DNA of 64,000 nucleotides from NCBI GenBank assembly GCA_016124575.1, contig WGNM01000039.1, forward strand, positions 1 through 64,000, written 5' to 3'. Shown here piece after piece: positions 36,998 to 46,360 of the stretch; position 1 is the first letter of the stretch, and the number at the start of each line of letters is the position of its first letter. The position numbers and the translations under genes are program-made. Source of the stretch: Cryomorphaceae bacterium. GTDB lineage: Bacteria > Bacteroidota > Bacteroidia > Flavobacteriales_D > Sanyastnellaceae. Below the pieces are notes generated by a model. It did not search any database and was not told where the DNA came from. It was given only the letters and a program-made list of their open reading frames with translations.

Positions 36998-37843
36998 ATG
37001 AAAAATATCATAGCACTACCCTTGATGTTTGTATCGTTCATTGCTGGCGCTCAAACAGCTTATGTTCTTCCCTCGCCAACAGATGCCTCTGAAGAGGTTA
37101 CGATATACATCGACATGAATCAATCGACTGATGGCACCCAAAACAATGCTTTGAAAGCGATGTTGACAGACCATCCAGATGATGACGTATACCTTTGGAC
37201 ATGGCAGCCCGCCGGTCCAGTTGGAGGAAACGGCGATTGGGGCAATTCCAATGAAGACAACAAAATGACGAAAATTGGTGAGTTGTTGTACACACTATCG
37301 TTTGTGCCTACCGAGTTTTATGGTGTGGATGGCGCTCAACTTTTCGCCAATGGTATTTCATGTCTCGCCAAGCTAAAAGACGGAAACGCATATCCCGGAG
37401 AATACGAAGGCGAAGCGAAAAGCGAAGATTTAACAATTGTGGTCATCCCAAAACTCTGTGATCGCAGGGTATGCGTTTTTCCTGAGATTAAGCAGGAAGA
37501 CGACTTCATTAGCATAACCTACGACAACACGCAAGAGACCATTGCAGGATTGCAGAACATGACAGACGATGAATGTTATGTATACCTAGCTGCAAAGTCA
37601 GGCATATTCAACATCTACCCTTATGCTGCTGAGGCCATGACCACCAGCATTCCCGAGCTGCAGATGGAACCAATAGCTGGGGAACCCGGTAAATTCAGGT
37701 TTATATTCATTGCACGCGATTTTTTCGAGGCCGTGCCGGCAGATATGCAGATAGATGAAATCATCATGCGCGTGTATCGACCAGGATTTACGTATTCTGG
37801 TTTGCCATTGACCGAGAATATTTCGATTTTAAATTGTAACTAA
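36998..37843 (+). CDS. Secreted SusE-position protein of the starch locus
   Basis: A 281-residue protein with signal peptide MKNIIALPLMFVSFIAGAQ and no lipobox Cys. The N-terminal part (YVLPSPTDASEEVTIYIDMN, then VYLWTWQPAGPVGGNGDW) resembles the Ig-like starch-binding N-domain found in T9SS amylases and SusE-type proteins, and also the start of the GH13 protein at 29122. It lies 5 bases after the lipoprotein gene and before a strong terminator, so it ends the susCD transcript. A glucan-binding role is inferred. Confidence 0.65.
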   Translation: MKNIIALPLMFVSFIAGAQTAYVLPSPTDASEEVTIYIDMNQSTDGTQNNALKAMLTDHPDDDVYLWTWQPAGPVGGNGDWGNSNEDNKMTKIGELLYTLSFVPTEFYGVDGAQLFANGISCLAKLKDGNAYPGEYEGEAKSEDLTIVVIPKLCDRRVCVFPEIKQEDDFISITYDNTQETIAGLQNMTDDECYVYLAAKSGIFNIYPYAAEAMTTSIPELQMEPIAGEPGKFRFIFIARDFFEAVPADMQIDEIIMRVYRPGFTYSGLPLTENISILNCN

Positions 37844-37847
37844 CTGA

Positions 37848-37874
37848 ATGGCTGCTTTTTAAGCAGCCATTTTA
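37848..37874 (+). terminator. Intrinsic terminator of the susCD operon
   Basis: ATGGCTGCTT, a TTT loop and AAGCAGCCAT form a perfect 10-bp stem followed by TTTA. It begins five bases after the stop codon and is the clearest rho-independent terminator in the window. Confidence 0.85.
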
Positions 37875-37875
37875 T

Positions 37876-37918
37876 TATCCGCAATTGAACGTGTGAACGT
37901 CCAGTTCAATTGCGGATA
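37876..37918. repeat. Palindromic intergenic repeat, copy E
   Basis: TATCCGCAATTGAAC on the left, 13-base loop, GTTCAATTGCGGATA on the right: arms are perfect complements and extend two bases further on each side (37874-37920). It lies immediately behind the terminator hairpin. Confidence 0.9.
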
Positions 37919-37993
37919 ATAGTCATTACCCCCCCCTTTATTTTGACGGTTTTGCACCAACTTAAACACCCCTCGATATACAAACTTTAAACC

Positions 37994-38037
37994 TATCCGC
38001 AATCGAACCAGCCCCCCGCGCAGTTCAATTGCGGATA
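37994..38037. repeat. Palindromic intergenic repeat, copy F
   Basis: TATCCGCAATCGAAC on the left, 14-base GC-rich loop, GTTCAATTGCGGATA on the right. It lies 75 bases from copy E, in the same gap between two same-strand genes, 25 bases before the GH13 lipoprotein ATG. Confidence 0.9.
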
Positions 38038-38062
38038 ACAATTTGAATACCCCTCACAGACA

Positions 38063-40390
38063 ATGCACAAACTCCTCATCCCTCTCCTAGCTCTCGTGGC
38101 CTGCTCTTCTCCACAAATCTTAACACCAGAAACATACGCCGACGAACTTCCTGGACTTGCATCACCAATCCGCTTGCAGCCCGATACAACGGTGATTTAT
38201 CTCTCCGACTATTTCGCAAACACTGGACCTTTTGTCGCTGTTTTCAATAACGATACGCTGGTGGTCGATTCGCTTGGAATAATAAACTTTTCACAAAATC
38301 CAAAAACGCCCATCTCTGCTCTGGAGGTGACATACAACAAATCGACCTACCAAATCCCTGTCTTCAAATCGAAGAAGGTTACTTTCGAATTCTCTTACTT
38401 CCCAACAAGCCCAAAAGTGAAAACTGTTGCCTTGGCTGGAAGCATGAACGGTTGGAATCCTTCGGCGACGCCGCTGACTTTTGATGGCACTGCGTGGACA
38501 ACCTCGCTGACTCTAGACCCTGCGGTGTACCAATACAAAATTGTGGAAGATGGCAATTGGATGTTGGATCCAAACAATGAAAATCAATTGGATAATGGAC
38601 AAGGAGCCATGAATTCGGCTCTTACCATTGGAAATCCAAATGAGAAACGTCCGGCTCTTGATGTTGCAATAGAAAACGATTCTTTGAAAATATCAAGTGA
38701 TATGGACGGTACCACTTTCATTTGGTGGGAAGATAAATTGATACTCTCAGCTCAAGTTGCTAAAAATGAGGTTCTTACGATGTCCATTCCTGCTTTGTCG
38801 AAAAATCTAGAACGCAGCACCATCCGGATATGGACATGCACAGACAAAACAATTGGTGACGATGTTATCATACCACTTCATTTTGATAAGCCAATTTTGA
38901 ATGCCGACGATTTAACGCGCGGCGACCTTCACAATTCTATCATGTATTTCCTTATGGTTGATCGCTTCGCGGATGGTGATAGCACAAACAACAACCCTGT
39001 AGAAGATCCGACAATAAACGAAAAAGCCAATCACAAAGGCGGCGACTTCACTGGAGTCAATTACCAAGTTAATACGGGGTATTTTGATAGTCTGGGAATC
39101 AACACCTTATGGATTTCGCCAATCACTTTGAATGCTGAGGGGGCCTGGGGGTTGTGGAACAAGGGCATTACCAGCACCTTTTCAGGCTATCATGGGTACT
39201 GGCCAGTGTCGTCGTCGAAAATAGATCCACATTTTGGAACCGATCAGTCTTTTCGGTCGTTGATTGATGAGGTCCATAACCACGATATGAATATTATCGT
39301 CGACTATGTCGCCAACCACGTCCACCAAGATCACCCCGTTTACAAATTGCATCCAGATTGGGCGACTTCCCTTTATCTGCCTGACGGCACCATGAATACA
39401 GAAAGATGGGATGAGTATCGTTTGACGACATGGTTCGATACCTTTTTAGCGACGTTGGACTTGGAGAATCCGATTGTAGCTGAAGCGATGACGGATAGTG
39501 CGATGTTTTGGATTGAGAACTATCCTCTCGATGGATTCAGACACGATGCTACGAAACACATACCTGAAAATTTCTGGCGCAGCTTAACCATGAAGGTGAA
39601 GTCTAACATCCTTGCCGCTGGCAAGAACAAAACTATTTTTCAAATCGGTGAGACCTACGGTAACCCCGAGTTGATAAGTAGCTACGTTTCTTCAGGCATG
39701 TTGGATGCCCAATTCGACTTCAACCTCTACGACGCTGCTGTGGATGCGTTTGCCAATCCGAACGCTGGATTTACAAACCTCTCTCGCGTATTGAACGAAG
39801 GTCTACAAGCCTATGGAACGCATCACTTGATGGGTAACATCTCAGGAAACCAAGATCGTGCGCGATTTATTTCGTACGCCGATGGATCGGTGAAATTTGG
39901 GGAAGATGCCAAGCTAGCAGGTTGGACAAGAGAAATCAACAACGTAGGAAGCAAAGGATTTGATGAGATGCGCTCGTTGATTGCCTTTATTATGACTACC
40001 CCAGGGATACCATGTGTGTATTACGGCGATGAAATCGGAATGCCTGGAGGCAATGATCCAGATAACAGACGTGTCATGCAGTTCGATAACCTGAATGAAG
40101 ATCAGCAGGCATTGAGGAATGCGACTAGCGCTTTGGCGAAACTGCGCAGAAACAGAATGAGCTTGATGTACGGCGGGACAAAAATCATTCAATCAGATGA
40201 TCAAGCGTTGGTATTTGAACGCAATTATCTCGGCGAGATAACAACAGTTATGTTTGCTAAAAAACCGACATCGATTTCATTGCAGAACAATAAAAATCCA
40301 AATCCACAGCTTCTAGAAGGCAATAATTGCTCATTGATTGGCTATGATATGTCTTTTTCAGGTTACGGATTTGCCATTGTTGCGCAATAA
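38063..40390 (+). CDS. Lipoprotein alpha-amylase family (GH13) enzyme
   Basis: A 775-residue protein with lipoprotein signal MHKLLIPLLALVAC (Cys14). An E-set/CBM48-like module (KTVALAGSMNGWNPSATPL, then YQYKIVEDGNWMLDPNNE) precedes the GH13 barrel: MNIIVDYVANHVH (region I), DGFRHDATKHIPENF (nucleophile Asp), FQIGETYGNPELI (acid/base Glu) and GNISGNQDRARFIS (region IV, with Gln where His-Asp is usual in part of the motif). The order of domains resembles neopullulanase/cyclomaltodextrinase-type enzymes such as SusA/SusG. It probably works at the outer membrane or in the periplasm on maltodextrins. Confidence 0.9.
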   Translation: MHKLLIPLLALVACSSPQILTPETYADELPGLASPIRLQPDTTVIYLSDYFANTGPFVAVFNNDTLVVDSLGIINFSQNPKTPISALEVTYNKSTYQIPVFKSKKVTFEFSYFPTSPKVKTVALAGSMNGWNPSATPLTFDGTAWTTSLTLDPAVYQYKIVEDGNWMLDPNNENQLDNGQGAMNSALTIGNPNEKRPALDVAIENDSLKISSDMDGTTFIWWEDKLILSAQVAKNEVLTMSIPALSKNLERSTIRIWTCTDKTIGDDVIIPLHFDKPILNADDLTRGDLHNSIMYFLMVDRFADGDSTNNNPVEDPTINEKANHKGGDFTGVNYQVNTGYFDSLGINTLWISPITLNAEGAWGLWNKGITSTFSGYHGYWPVSSSKIDPHFGTDQSFRSLIDEVHNHDMNIIVDYVANHVHQDHPVYKLHPDWATSLYLPDGTMNTERWDEYRLTTWFDTFLATLDLENPIVAEAMTDSAMFWIENYPLDGFRHDATKHIPENFWRSLTMKVKSNILAAGKNKTIFQIGETYGNPELISSYVSSGMLDAQFDFNLYDAAVDAFANPNAGFTNLSRVLNEGLQAYGTHHLMGNISGNQDRARFISYADGSVKFGEDAKLAGWTREINNVGSKGFDEMRSLIAFIMTTPGIPCVYYGDEIGMPGGNDPDNRRVMQFDNLNEDQQALRNATSALAKLRRNRMSLMYGGTKIIQSDDQALVFERNYLGEITTVMFAKKPTSISLQNNKNPNPQLLEGNNCSLIGYDMSFSGYGFAIVAQ

Positions 40391-40465
40391 TTAAAGTAAA
40401 TCATACCAAGTTTAACAAGATGTCGTTATAGTACCGTCTTTCAAAATTTGGTAGCTTCGCCGGCG

Positions 40466-43015
40466 ATGAATAGGATTCTGACGCTTTTCTTTGTTTTATC
40501 TGCTTTTTTATCAATCGGCCAAAATGCCATTGTAGAAGGAGTTGTGAGTGATCGCGATGGATTGCTTATTCCGGGTGCCAATGTGGTTGTAAAAGACAAC
40601 AAGCAATTAGGTACCTCTACAAATCCTGACGGACAGTACCGTCTTGAATTACCCCCTGGAAACTACACCCTGATTATCAGCTTTGTGGGTTATTCGACAC
40701 GCGAGCTCGATTTAAAACTCGAAACTGGACAGCGCGTTATAAAAAACATCCAGCTTTTAAAAGGTGTTACGATTACAACCATTGAAATTCTTGGAGAGGG
40801 CGAGCGTTCACAACCAATTCAACGCATCGAACCCAAAGTAGCAGCAAGGATACCATCTCCGCGAGGCACGATTGAAGATTTGTTGATGCAAGCGCCCGTT
40901 AGTTTCACGAGTGAGCTTAGCTCTTCGTACAACGTCCGGGGAGGTAGCTTCGATGAAAACCTCGTTTACGTAAACGACATTCAAGTATATCGTCCGTTTT
41001 TGGTGCGGGCTGGTCAGCAGGAAGGCTTGTCGTTTCCGAATCCAGACATGGTTGACAACATTCTATTCTCTGCAGGCGGTTTCGAATCGAAATACGGCGA
41101 CCGCATGTCGTCGGTATTGGATATCAAATACCGAAAACCTACAGATTTTGGTGGTGCTGTGACGATGGGATTGATGGGCCTTTCGGTGCAACTCGAAGAC
41201 ATCAACAAGAAAAAAACCTTCAGTCACAACAGCGGATTCAGATACCGGAATAACTCATACGTCCTCGGTACTTTGGATGAACGCGGAGACTACAACCCCA
41301 CTTACCTTGATTTTCAAACTTACCTCACATGGAATCCAGATGAGCATGGCCCGTGGGAGTTCCATTTTCTTGGTAACATCAGCAGAAACCGATACAACTT
41401 CATTCCGCAAACAAGAGAGACGGATGTGGGGACGATTAATGAAGCTCTGCGATTGACCGTGTTTTTTGACGGACAAGAGAACACAGGATTTAACACCTTT
41501 TTCGGTGCCTTTTCGGCAGATCGTATTTCAGATGTCTCGAAGCTTACCTTCATAGCTTCAGCTTTTCAGACCTATGAATACGAGACCTTCGACATAAACG
41601 GACAATACTCATTGGACGAGTTAGAGCGCGATCTCGGATCAGATGGTTTTGGCGAAGTGCTCGCCAATAGAGGCGTTGGAGGGTTCTTAAACCATGCGCG
41701 AAATGATTTGGATGCTACCGTTTTCAATTTCACGCACAAAGGATCTTTGGAAGTTGGCAACAGACGTCACTTTCTTGAGTGGGGCGCTACAGCGCAGATA
41801 GAAAGTATCAACGATAGGTTAAGTGAGTGGTCGTTACTAGATAGCGCAGGATACAATCAACCCTATCCGAACGACAGCATTGGATACGAAACCCCAGGAT
41901 TGGTGAATGATCAGGAAATCATCTTGACAAACGTTGTGAAAGCCACTAATGATGTTTCTTCTCTGCGCGCAATGGCATACATCCAAAACACCTGGAGCAG
42001 GAAAAATGCAAAAGGTGAAGATTGGAACTTCAATTTTGGATTGAGAGGTAACTACTGGACCTTTAATAACGAATTCGTTGGTGGACCACGCGCTCACCTT
42101 TCCTACATTCCTAAATGGCATAAAGACGGAAACGACACCTTGAAATTAAGAGATGTAGTTTTCAATCTTGCTGGTGGTTACTATTATCAACCAGCCTTTT
42201 ATCGCGAGATGCGTGGCTATGACGGAACTGTAAACGCAAACATTGAAGCTCAACGTTCAATTCACGTTGTTGGTGGTGTGAACTACATTTTTACCGCCTT
42301 CGACCGTCCGTTTAAACTGGTCGGAGAGGTGTATTACAAAGGGTTAAACAACATCATTCCTTACGAAGTAGACAACGTTCGTTTGCGATATACGGCCCGC
42401 AATGAAGCCCGTGGATTTGCGACAGGTATGGACATAATGTTAAACGGAGAGTTTATACCAGGCATTCAAAGTTGGATGAGAATGTCGGTTTTACGCACTG
42501 CAGAAAACATAGACAACGACAATTACTACCAGTACATCAATTCAGATGGAGAAACAATTGTTGCAGGATTTACGAGCAATAATGTTGCTGTAGACAGCAC
42601 ACTTGTAGACCCAGGCTTTATACCACGTCCCACAGATCAGCGATTTAACATCAGCATGCTTTTCCAAGATGAGATGCCAAAATGGCCTGAATACAAAGTA
42701 TTTGTTAGTTTATTTTTCGGGACTGGTCTGCCTTTCGGACCGCCGAATTCACCCCGTTATCTTGATGTATTGCGCACCAATTCATATCGCCGTGTAGACA
42801 TCGGCTTTTCTCGCGATTTGTTCCTCAAGCCAAGCGATGAAAGAAAAATGAAATGGGTAAAATCTGGATTTATAGCGCTGGAAATATTCAATATTTTAGG
42901 CATTAACAACACCATTAATCACACGTGGATAGAAGATGTGAATGGCAGGCAGTATGGCATACCGAACTTTTTGACCGGACGTCGACTGAACGTGAAGTTC
43001 TCTTTCAACTTCTAA
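40466..43015 (+). CDS. TonB-dependent receptor with carboxypeptidase-like N-domain
   Basis: Starting at 40466 gives the signal peptide MNRILTLFFVLSAFLSIGQ; the protein has 849 residues. The N-terminal regulatory-like domain (VVSDRDGLLIPGANVVVKDN, then VGYSTRELDL) is followed by a plug (PSPRGTIEDLLMQAPVSF, YNVRGGSFDENLVYVNDIQV) and a barrel ending in RRLNVKFSFNF. It is not of the SusC type and no SusD follows. The substrate is unknown. The last 11 bases overlap the convergent patatin gene. Confidence 0.9.
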   Translation: MNRILTLFFVLSAFLSIGQNAIVEGVVSDRDGLLIPGANVVVKDNKQLGTSTNPDGQYRLELPPGNYTLIISFVGYSTRELDLKLETGQRVIKNIQLLKGVTITTIEILGEGERSQPIQRIEPKVAARIPSPRGTIEDLLMQAPVSFTSELSSSYNVRGGSFDENLVYVNDIQVYRPFLVRAGQQEGLSFPNPDMVDNILFSAGGFESKYGDRMSSVLDIKYRKPTDFGGAVTMGLMGLSVQLEDINKKKTFSHNSGFRYRNNSYVLGTLDERGDYNPTYLDFQTYLTWNPDEHGPWEFHFLGNISRNRYNFIPQTRETDVGTINEALRLTVFFDGQENTGFNTFFGAFSADRISDVSKLTFIASAFQTYEYETFDINGQYSLDELERDLGSDGFGEVLANRGVGGFLNHARNDLDATVFNFTHKGSLEVGNRRHFLEWGATAQIESINDRLSEWSLLDSAGYNQPYPNDSIGYETPGLVNDQEIILTNVVKATNDVSSLRAMAYIQNTWSRKNAKGEDWNFNFGLRGNYWTFNNEFVGGPRAHLSYIPKWHKDGNDTLKLRDVVFNLAGGYYYQPAFYREMRGYDGTVNANIEAQRSIHVVGGVNYIFTAFDRPFKLVGEVYYKGLNNIIPYEVDNVRLRYTARNEARGFATGMDIMLNGEFIPGIQSWMRMSVLRTAENIDNDNYYQYINSDGETIVAGFTSNNVAVDSTLVDPGFIPRPTDQRFNISMLFQDEMPKWPEYKVFVSLFFGTGLPFGPPNSPRYLDVLRTNSYRRVDIGFSRDLFLKPSDERKMKWVKSGFIALEIFNILGINNTINHTWIEDVNGRQYGIPNFLTGRRLNVKFSFNF

Positions 43016-43991
43016 ACTCTACCCAGCCACGATACCCCATTTCGAGCAGTGCACTTTTATCTTTCGCACTCAACCGCCTAACCTTCGGCCCGATGCCCGC
43101 AGATGACACAGATATTGTTCGCGCCCAATCTTCAGGCGTCAGTGTGCTGCGATTCATCGTTTCGAGAACAAGCACATAAAGCGATTCTACATAGCTTTCA
43201 AAAGAATCTATTCTCCTTTCTACAAGCATACCTCCTTTTCTGTTCGCCTCAATTTGGTCGTTCTCATCTATTCGAATTCCCTGCACATGAGGATTCACAA
43301 TCCGATTTCCATGCTCATCGGTTTCATCAAAAATTGAAATCGGGAAGTTTGCTAAAAGGCCGCCATCAAGCATGACATCCCTGCCGTTGGCAGGTTCATC
43401 GAAAACATGTCCGTTGGTATCAACAAAAATGGCCCGGTAGTAAAAAGGAATCGCACAAGAGATGTGAACAGCATCGCGAACCAACATATCGGGATACGAC
43501 TCATGCGACAGCACAACCATCGTTTGTTTGTTCAGACAAGTTGCCACGCAATACAAATCAGGATAGCCCAAGAGGTGAAGCTCTTCAAAAGTGATGTCGG
43601 CATTGTTTGTTTTCGCATAAATCGCCTCACCAAGCCATGCATTCAGCTCATCACCTTTGTACCAACCAAACTGATTCTTCAGTCGGTACAGTCCGCCAGG
43701 AAAGTAGTATTCACCATCATTGAACGATTCGAAAGACGTGTTGCTAAGTAGATCGAATATCTCGTTGGAGTTGTAGCCCAATGTCAGCAACATAGCCATA
43801 ATGGCTCCCGCCGATGTCCCACCAAACTTTTCAATTTGATCGAGCTCTTGCCGTTCTTCCATTGCTTGAACCACACCTGCATAAGCGATTCCACGCATGC
43901 CGGCACCTTCAAAAATTAGCGCAGTAGTTTGAGCATAGACCGATGAGGCAAGTCCAAAAAAAACGAAAACTGAATAGAGAAGAATCTTCAC
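43005..43991 (-). CDS. Secreted patatin-like phospholipase
   Basis: A 328-residue protein with signal peptide (ILLYSVFVFFGLASSVYAQ). The patatin fold is shown by the oxyanion motif FEGAGMRGIAYAGV, the nucleophile serine in FGGTSAGAIMAM (G-x-S-x-G) and the catalytic aspartate in VMLDGGLLANFPI (DGG). Patatins are lipid acyl hydrolases; the signal peptide places this one outside the cytoplasm. No sorting domain is visible. Confidence 0.9.
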   Translation of the reverse strand: MKILLYSVFVFFGLASSVYAQTTALIFEGAGMRGIAYAGVVQAMEERQELDQIEKFGGTSAGAIMAMLLTLGYNSNEIFDLLSNTSFESFNDGEYYFPGGLYRLKNQFGWYKGDELNAWLGEAIYAKTNNADITFEELHLLGYPDLYCVATCLNKQTMVVLSHESYPDMLVRDAVHISCAIPFYYRAIFVDTNGHVFDEPANGRDVMLDGGLLANFPISIFDETDEHGNRIVNPHVQGIRIDENDQIEANRKGGMLVERRIDSFESYVESLYVLVLETMNRSTLTPEDWARTISVSSAGIGPKVRRLSAKDKSALLEMGYRGWVEFRS

Positions 43992-44034
43992 GAAGCCTTT
44001 TTCATCAAAGACAAAAAAAGCTTTAAAAGTTGCA

Positions 44035-44952
44035 TTACTTCACAATCAATCGCGTTGAACGTGCTCCATCATTCAACATGTAGACACCCGACTTCAGATT
44101 GATTGATAAACTGCCGCTGTGCTTCGACAATTGCACCAGGCGACCACTTAGATCATAGATTTGTACTTTTCCAGGCGATGAGAAGTTCAAAAGTTGTCCG
44201 CCCTCTATCGGGTTTGGATACACGCTCAACGGCTCAACTATTTCAGCAACACCCACACTGCAGCCGTCCCAAACTTCAAAATTTCCACTTATTTCGGTTT
44301 CACCTTGGTTTCCAATAACATTGAAAAACTGAAAAAATCCTGTTTGTCCGCCCACCAGCTCTATGTAAACCTGACTGCTAAACACACCCGAAGTAGTCAC
44401 AGCAGAAAAAGAATAGCACCCCGGTACCAGGCAAACAGGATTGCTAATGATAGTGTTCGCACTGGTCAAAGCGATATCAGTTTCTAGGAAAATAGAATTC
44501 GTGTTCTCTTCTTCGAGTGTGATTTGAAAATTACTTCCACCTCCAGAGCCGTATACTGTTAAAATCAGCGGGAAACATTCAGTGGTTAGGTATGGTACAC
44601 CAGTGTACTCAATTGAGCAAGCCAAATTGCCATAAAAATTTGTCCATAACTCCAAAGTGTAGCTTACCTCTTCTCCTTCTGCAGGCATTTCGCTCAAAAT
44701 AATCCGAGAAGTTGATTCTGCGCCGAGACCGAAGAAAAGCACATTTTCTTCACCTATTTGAACACCATCTTTGAAAATACGAAAACCCGGATAATTGAAT
44801 TTTTGAAATTCAGGGTTAGAAACATAGATCAGCATTTCGCTGGTATTGAACGGGTTCACCTGCAATTCTATACCGAGCAGAGAACAATCGGCTTGCGCAT
44901 TGACAACGAACGATGCCAAAAACAAATACAATAAAAGTAGACTATGTTTCAT
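44035..44952 (-). CDS. Secreted T9SS cargo protein of unknown function
   Basis: A 305-residue protein with signal peptide (MKHSLLLLYLFLASFVVNAQ) starting at the second Met, a beta-rich middle and a type A T9SS sorting domain at the C-terminus (LSVYPNPIEGGQLLNFSS, then VQIYDLSGRLVQLSK, NLKSGVYMLNDG and RLIVK). No catalytic motif is recognised. It is divergent from the DUF3810 gene. Confidence 0.75.
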   Translation of the reverse strand: MKHSLLLLYLFLASFVVNAQADCSLLGIELQVNPFNTSEMLIYVSNPEFQKFNYPGFRIFKDGVQIGEENVLFFGLGAESTSRIILSEMPAEGEEVSYTLELWTNFYGNLACSIEYTGVPYLTTECFPLILTVYGSGGGSNFQITLEEENTNSIFLETDIALTSANTIISNPVCLVPGCYSFSAVTTSGVFSSQVYIELVGGQTGFFQFFNVIGNQGETEISGNFEVWDGCSVGVAEIVEPLSVYPNPIEGGQLLNFSSPGKVQIYDLSGRLVQLSKHSGSLSINLKSGVYMLNDGARSTRLIVK

Positions 44953-44977
44953 AAACAATTGGTTAGAGACTGTAGTA

Positions 44978-44985
44978 CAAAGTTA
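44978..44985 (-). promoter_or_regulatory. -7 element of the T9SS cargo gene
   Basis: TAACTTTG on the minus strand matches TAnnTTTG exactly and lies 26 bases before the ATG at 44952. No -33 TTG at normal spacing. Confidence 0.35.
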
Positions 44986-45033
44986 GGCCCTTTTGCCCAC
45001 CTTCTATTTTCGTGCAACTATTGGTTTTCAATA

Positions 45034-45063
45034 TTGAGACCTTGCTGCAAACGCATACCTTTA
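45034..45063 (+). promoter_or_regulatory. Promoter of the DUF3810 gene
   Basis: TTG (45034-45036), 19-base spacer, TACCTTTA (45056-45063, one mismatch). The -7 element ends only four bases before the ATG at 45068, so the transcript is probably leaderless. Confidence 0.5.
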
Positions 45064-45067
45064 CGTC

Positions 45068-46117
45068 ATGTTCAAGAAATTGATTCATCGGCTTCAAGGA
45101 TACCACCCTACTTTGGTTGGCTTGTGTGCGTTTTTGTTGTCGTTGGTTCTTCGAAATTTCCCAGAAACAACTCACCAAATCTATCGCAACCGATTGTTTT
45201 CCGGATTTCGATGGGTTCACGATGCTATTTTTGGCTACTTACCTTTTCCGATCATCACAGCCGTGTTCATTGCGGGAACTACAGTAGCCATTTATGTATT
45301 CATCACCCGACGCCATTTCTACCGTCCGTTTTACCGCCCCATTCTCAACATACTTGGAATCTTAATCACTTGGTTTTATATCACTTGGGGGTTCAATTAC
45401 AGCGCAACCGATGTCAAAACCATGCTCGAGCTCGAACCAACATCTCTTTCAGCAGATCAAAAAACGCGACTACTCAATACCTCATTGGGTTTCGCGCAAG
45501 CAGCGCGGATGTTGAGTGATACCAATGCTTTTTTTCATAGCGACGCCGCAGACCTGTTGCCAGCCATACACAGCTCAGTGCGAGAAGAACTGCGAAGAAT
45601 TGGTTTTGAAACACCTGGAAATGTCACCATGCGCAGAATTAGTGAAGCGGGATGGCTCAGAAGAATTGGTATTTCGGGTATTTACCTTCCTTTTTCAGGC
45701 GAAGCACATGCCGATGCATCTTACCTGCCACTGCGATCATGGTTCATTATGGCGCATGAATATTCTCATGGCTACGGCATAACGACCGAAGGCGAATGTG
45801 ATTTTATAGCTTTTATGGCATTGAAAAACAGCGGAGTGCCCGAATTGGAATACGCAGCATGGTTTGAAATGGCCAATAGTGTCCGCATGCCACGATACGA
45901 CAGCCTCGCATTTGATTCGCTGCCAGCGTTTTTCACAAGAGACCTCGACACCTTGCGGGCCGACATCATGAAATACCCCCCGTGGTTTGGGAATGCTGCC
46001 AATTACACCAACGACTTCTACCTGAAAATAAACGGCATAGAAGAAGGAATTGCTTCGTACAATTTATTGCCATCTTATTTTATAGCCACCGGCTACACCC
46101 AAGCCAATCAGGAATGA
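45068..46117 (+). CDS. DUF3810 membrane-anchored zincin-like protein
   Basis: A 349-residue protein with three N-terminal hydrophobic helices (TLVGLCAFLLSLVLR, FPIITAVFIAGTTVAIYVF, ILNILGILITWFYITWGF) and an extracytoplasmic C-terminal domain. The domain contains HEYSHGYGITTEGECDF, a zinc-protease HExxH motif with a downstream Glu, and ISGIYLPFSGEAHAD just before it. This is the DUF3810 family pattern. Protease activity is inferred; no substrate is known. Confidence 0.82.
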   Translation: MFKKLIHRLQGYHPTLVGLCAFLLSLVLRNFPETTHQIYRNRLFSGFRWVHDAIFGYLPFPIITAVFIAGTTVAIYVFITRRHFYRPFYRPILNILGILITWFYITWGFNYSATDVKTMLELEPTSLSADQKTRLLNTSLGFAQAARMLSDTNAFFHSDAADLLPAIHSSVREELRRIGFETPGNVTMRRISEAGWLRRIGISGIYLPFSGEAHADASYLPLRSWFIMAHEYSHGYGITTEGECDFIAFMALKNSGVPELEYAAWFEMANSVRMPRYDSLAFDSLPAFFTRDLDTLRADIMKYPPWFGNAANYTNDFYLKINGIEEGIASYNLLPSYFIATGYTQANQE

Positions 46118-46167
46118 TAGAAGACAAAAAAAGAGCGATTTAAAGTAGTCGGAACCATTTAAAACAC

Positions 46168-46250
46168 TACCCCCGCGCCAGCGCGGAGCTGAAAAGCCCG
46201 CAGCGCAGCGAGGACTTGCAAGCGCAGAGCGACCCCGCACACGCTTCAAA
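46168..46250. other. GC-rich intergenic block
   Basis: Between the DUF3810 gene and the lectin gene about 80 bases are strongly GC-rich in an otherwise AT-rich background. The block contains a short hairpin CCGCG-CCAG-CGCGG and two related words, GCGCAGCGAGGAC and GCGCAGAGCGACC. It looks like a dispersed repeat or remnant; no gene is recognised. Confidence 0.4.
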
Positions 46251-46360
46251 AAACACAAGAAGTATGATCGGGGTGGCGCCCAAATAAGTTAAAATAACAT
46301 TCGCAATCTTACACATCTAAACCCATGTTATTCATATCTTTCAGCTGTGAATGACTAGCT

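Noticed and set aside
46064-46258. A minus-strand frame across the GC-rich block
   Set aside because: Arg-rich translation from GC-rich intergenic DNA with no family features.
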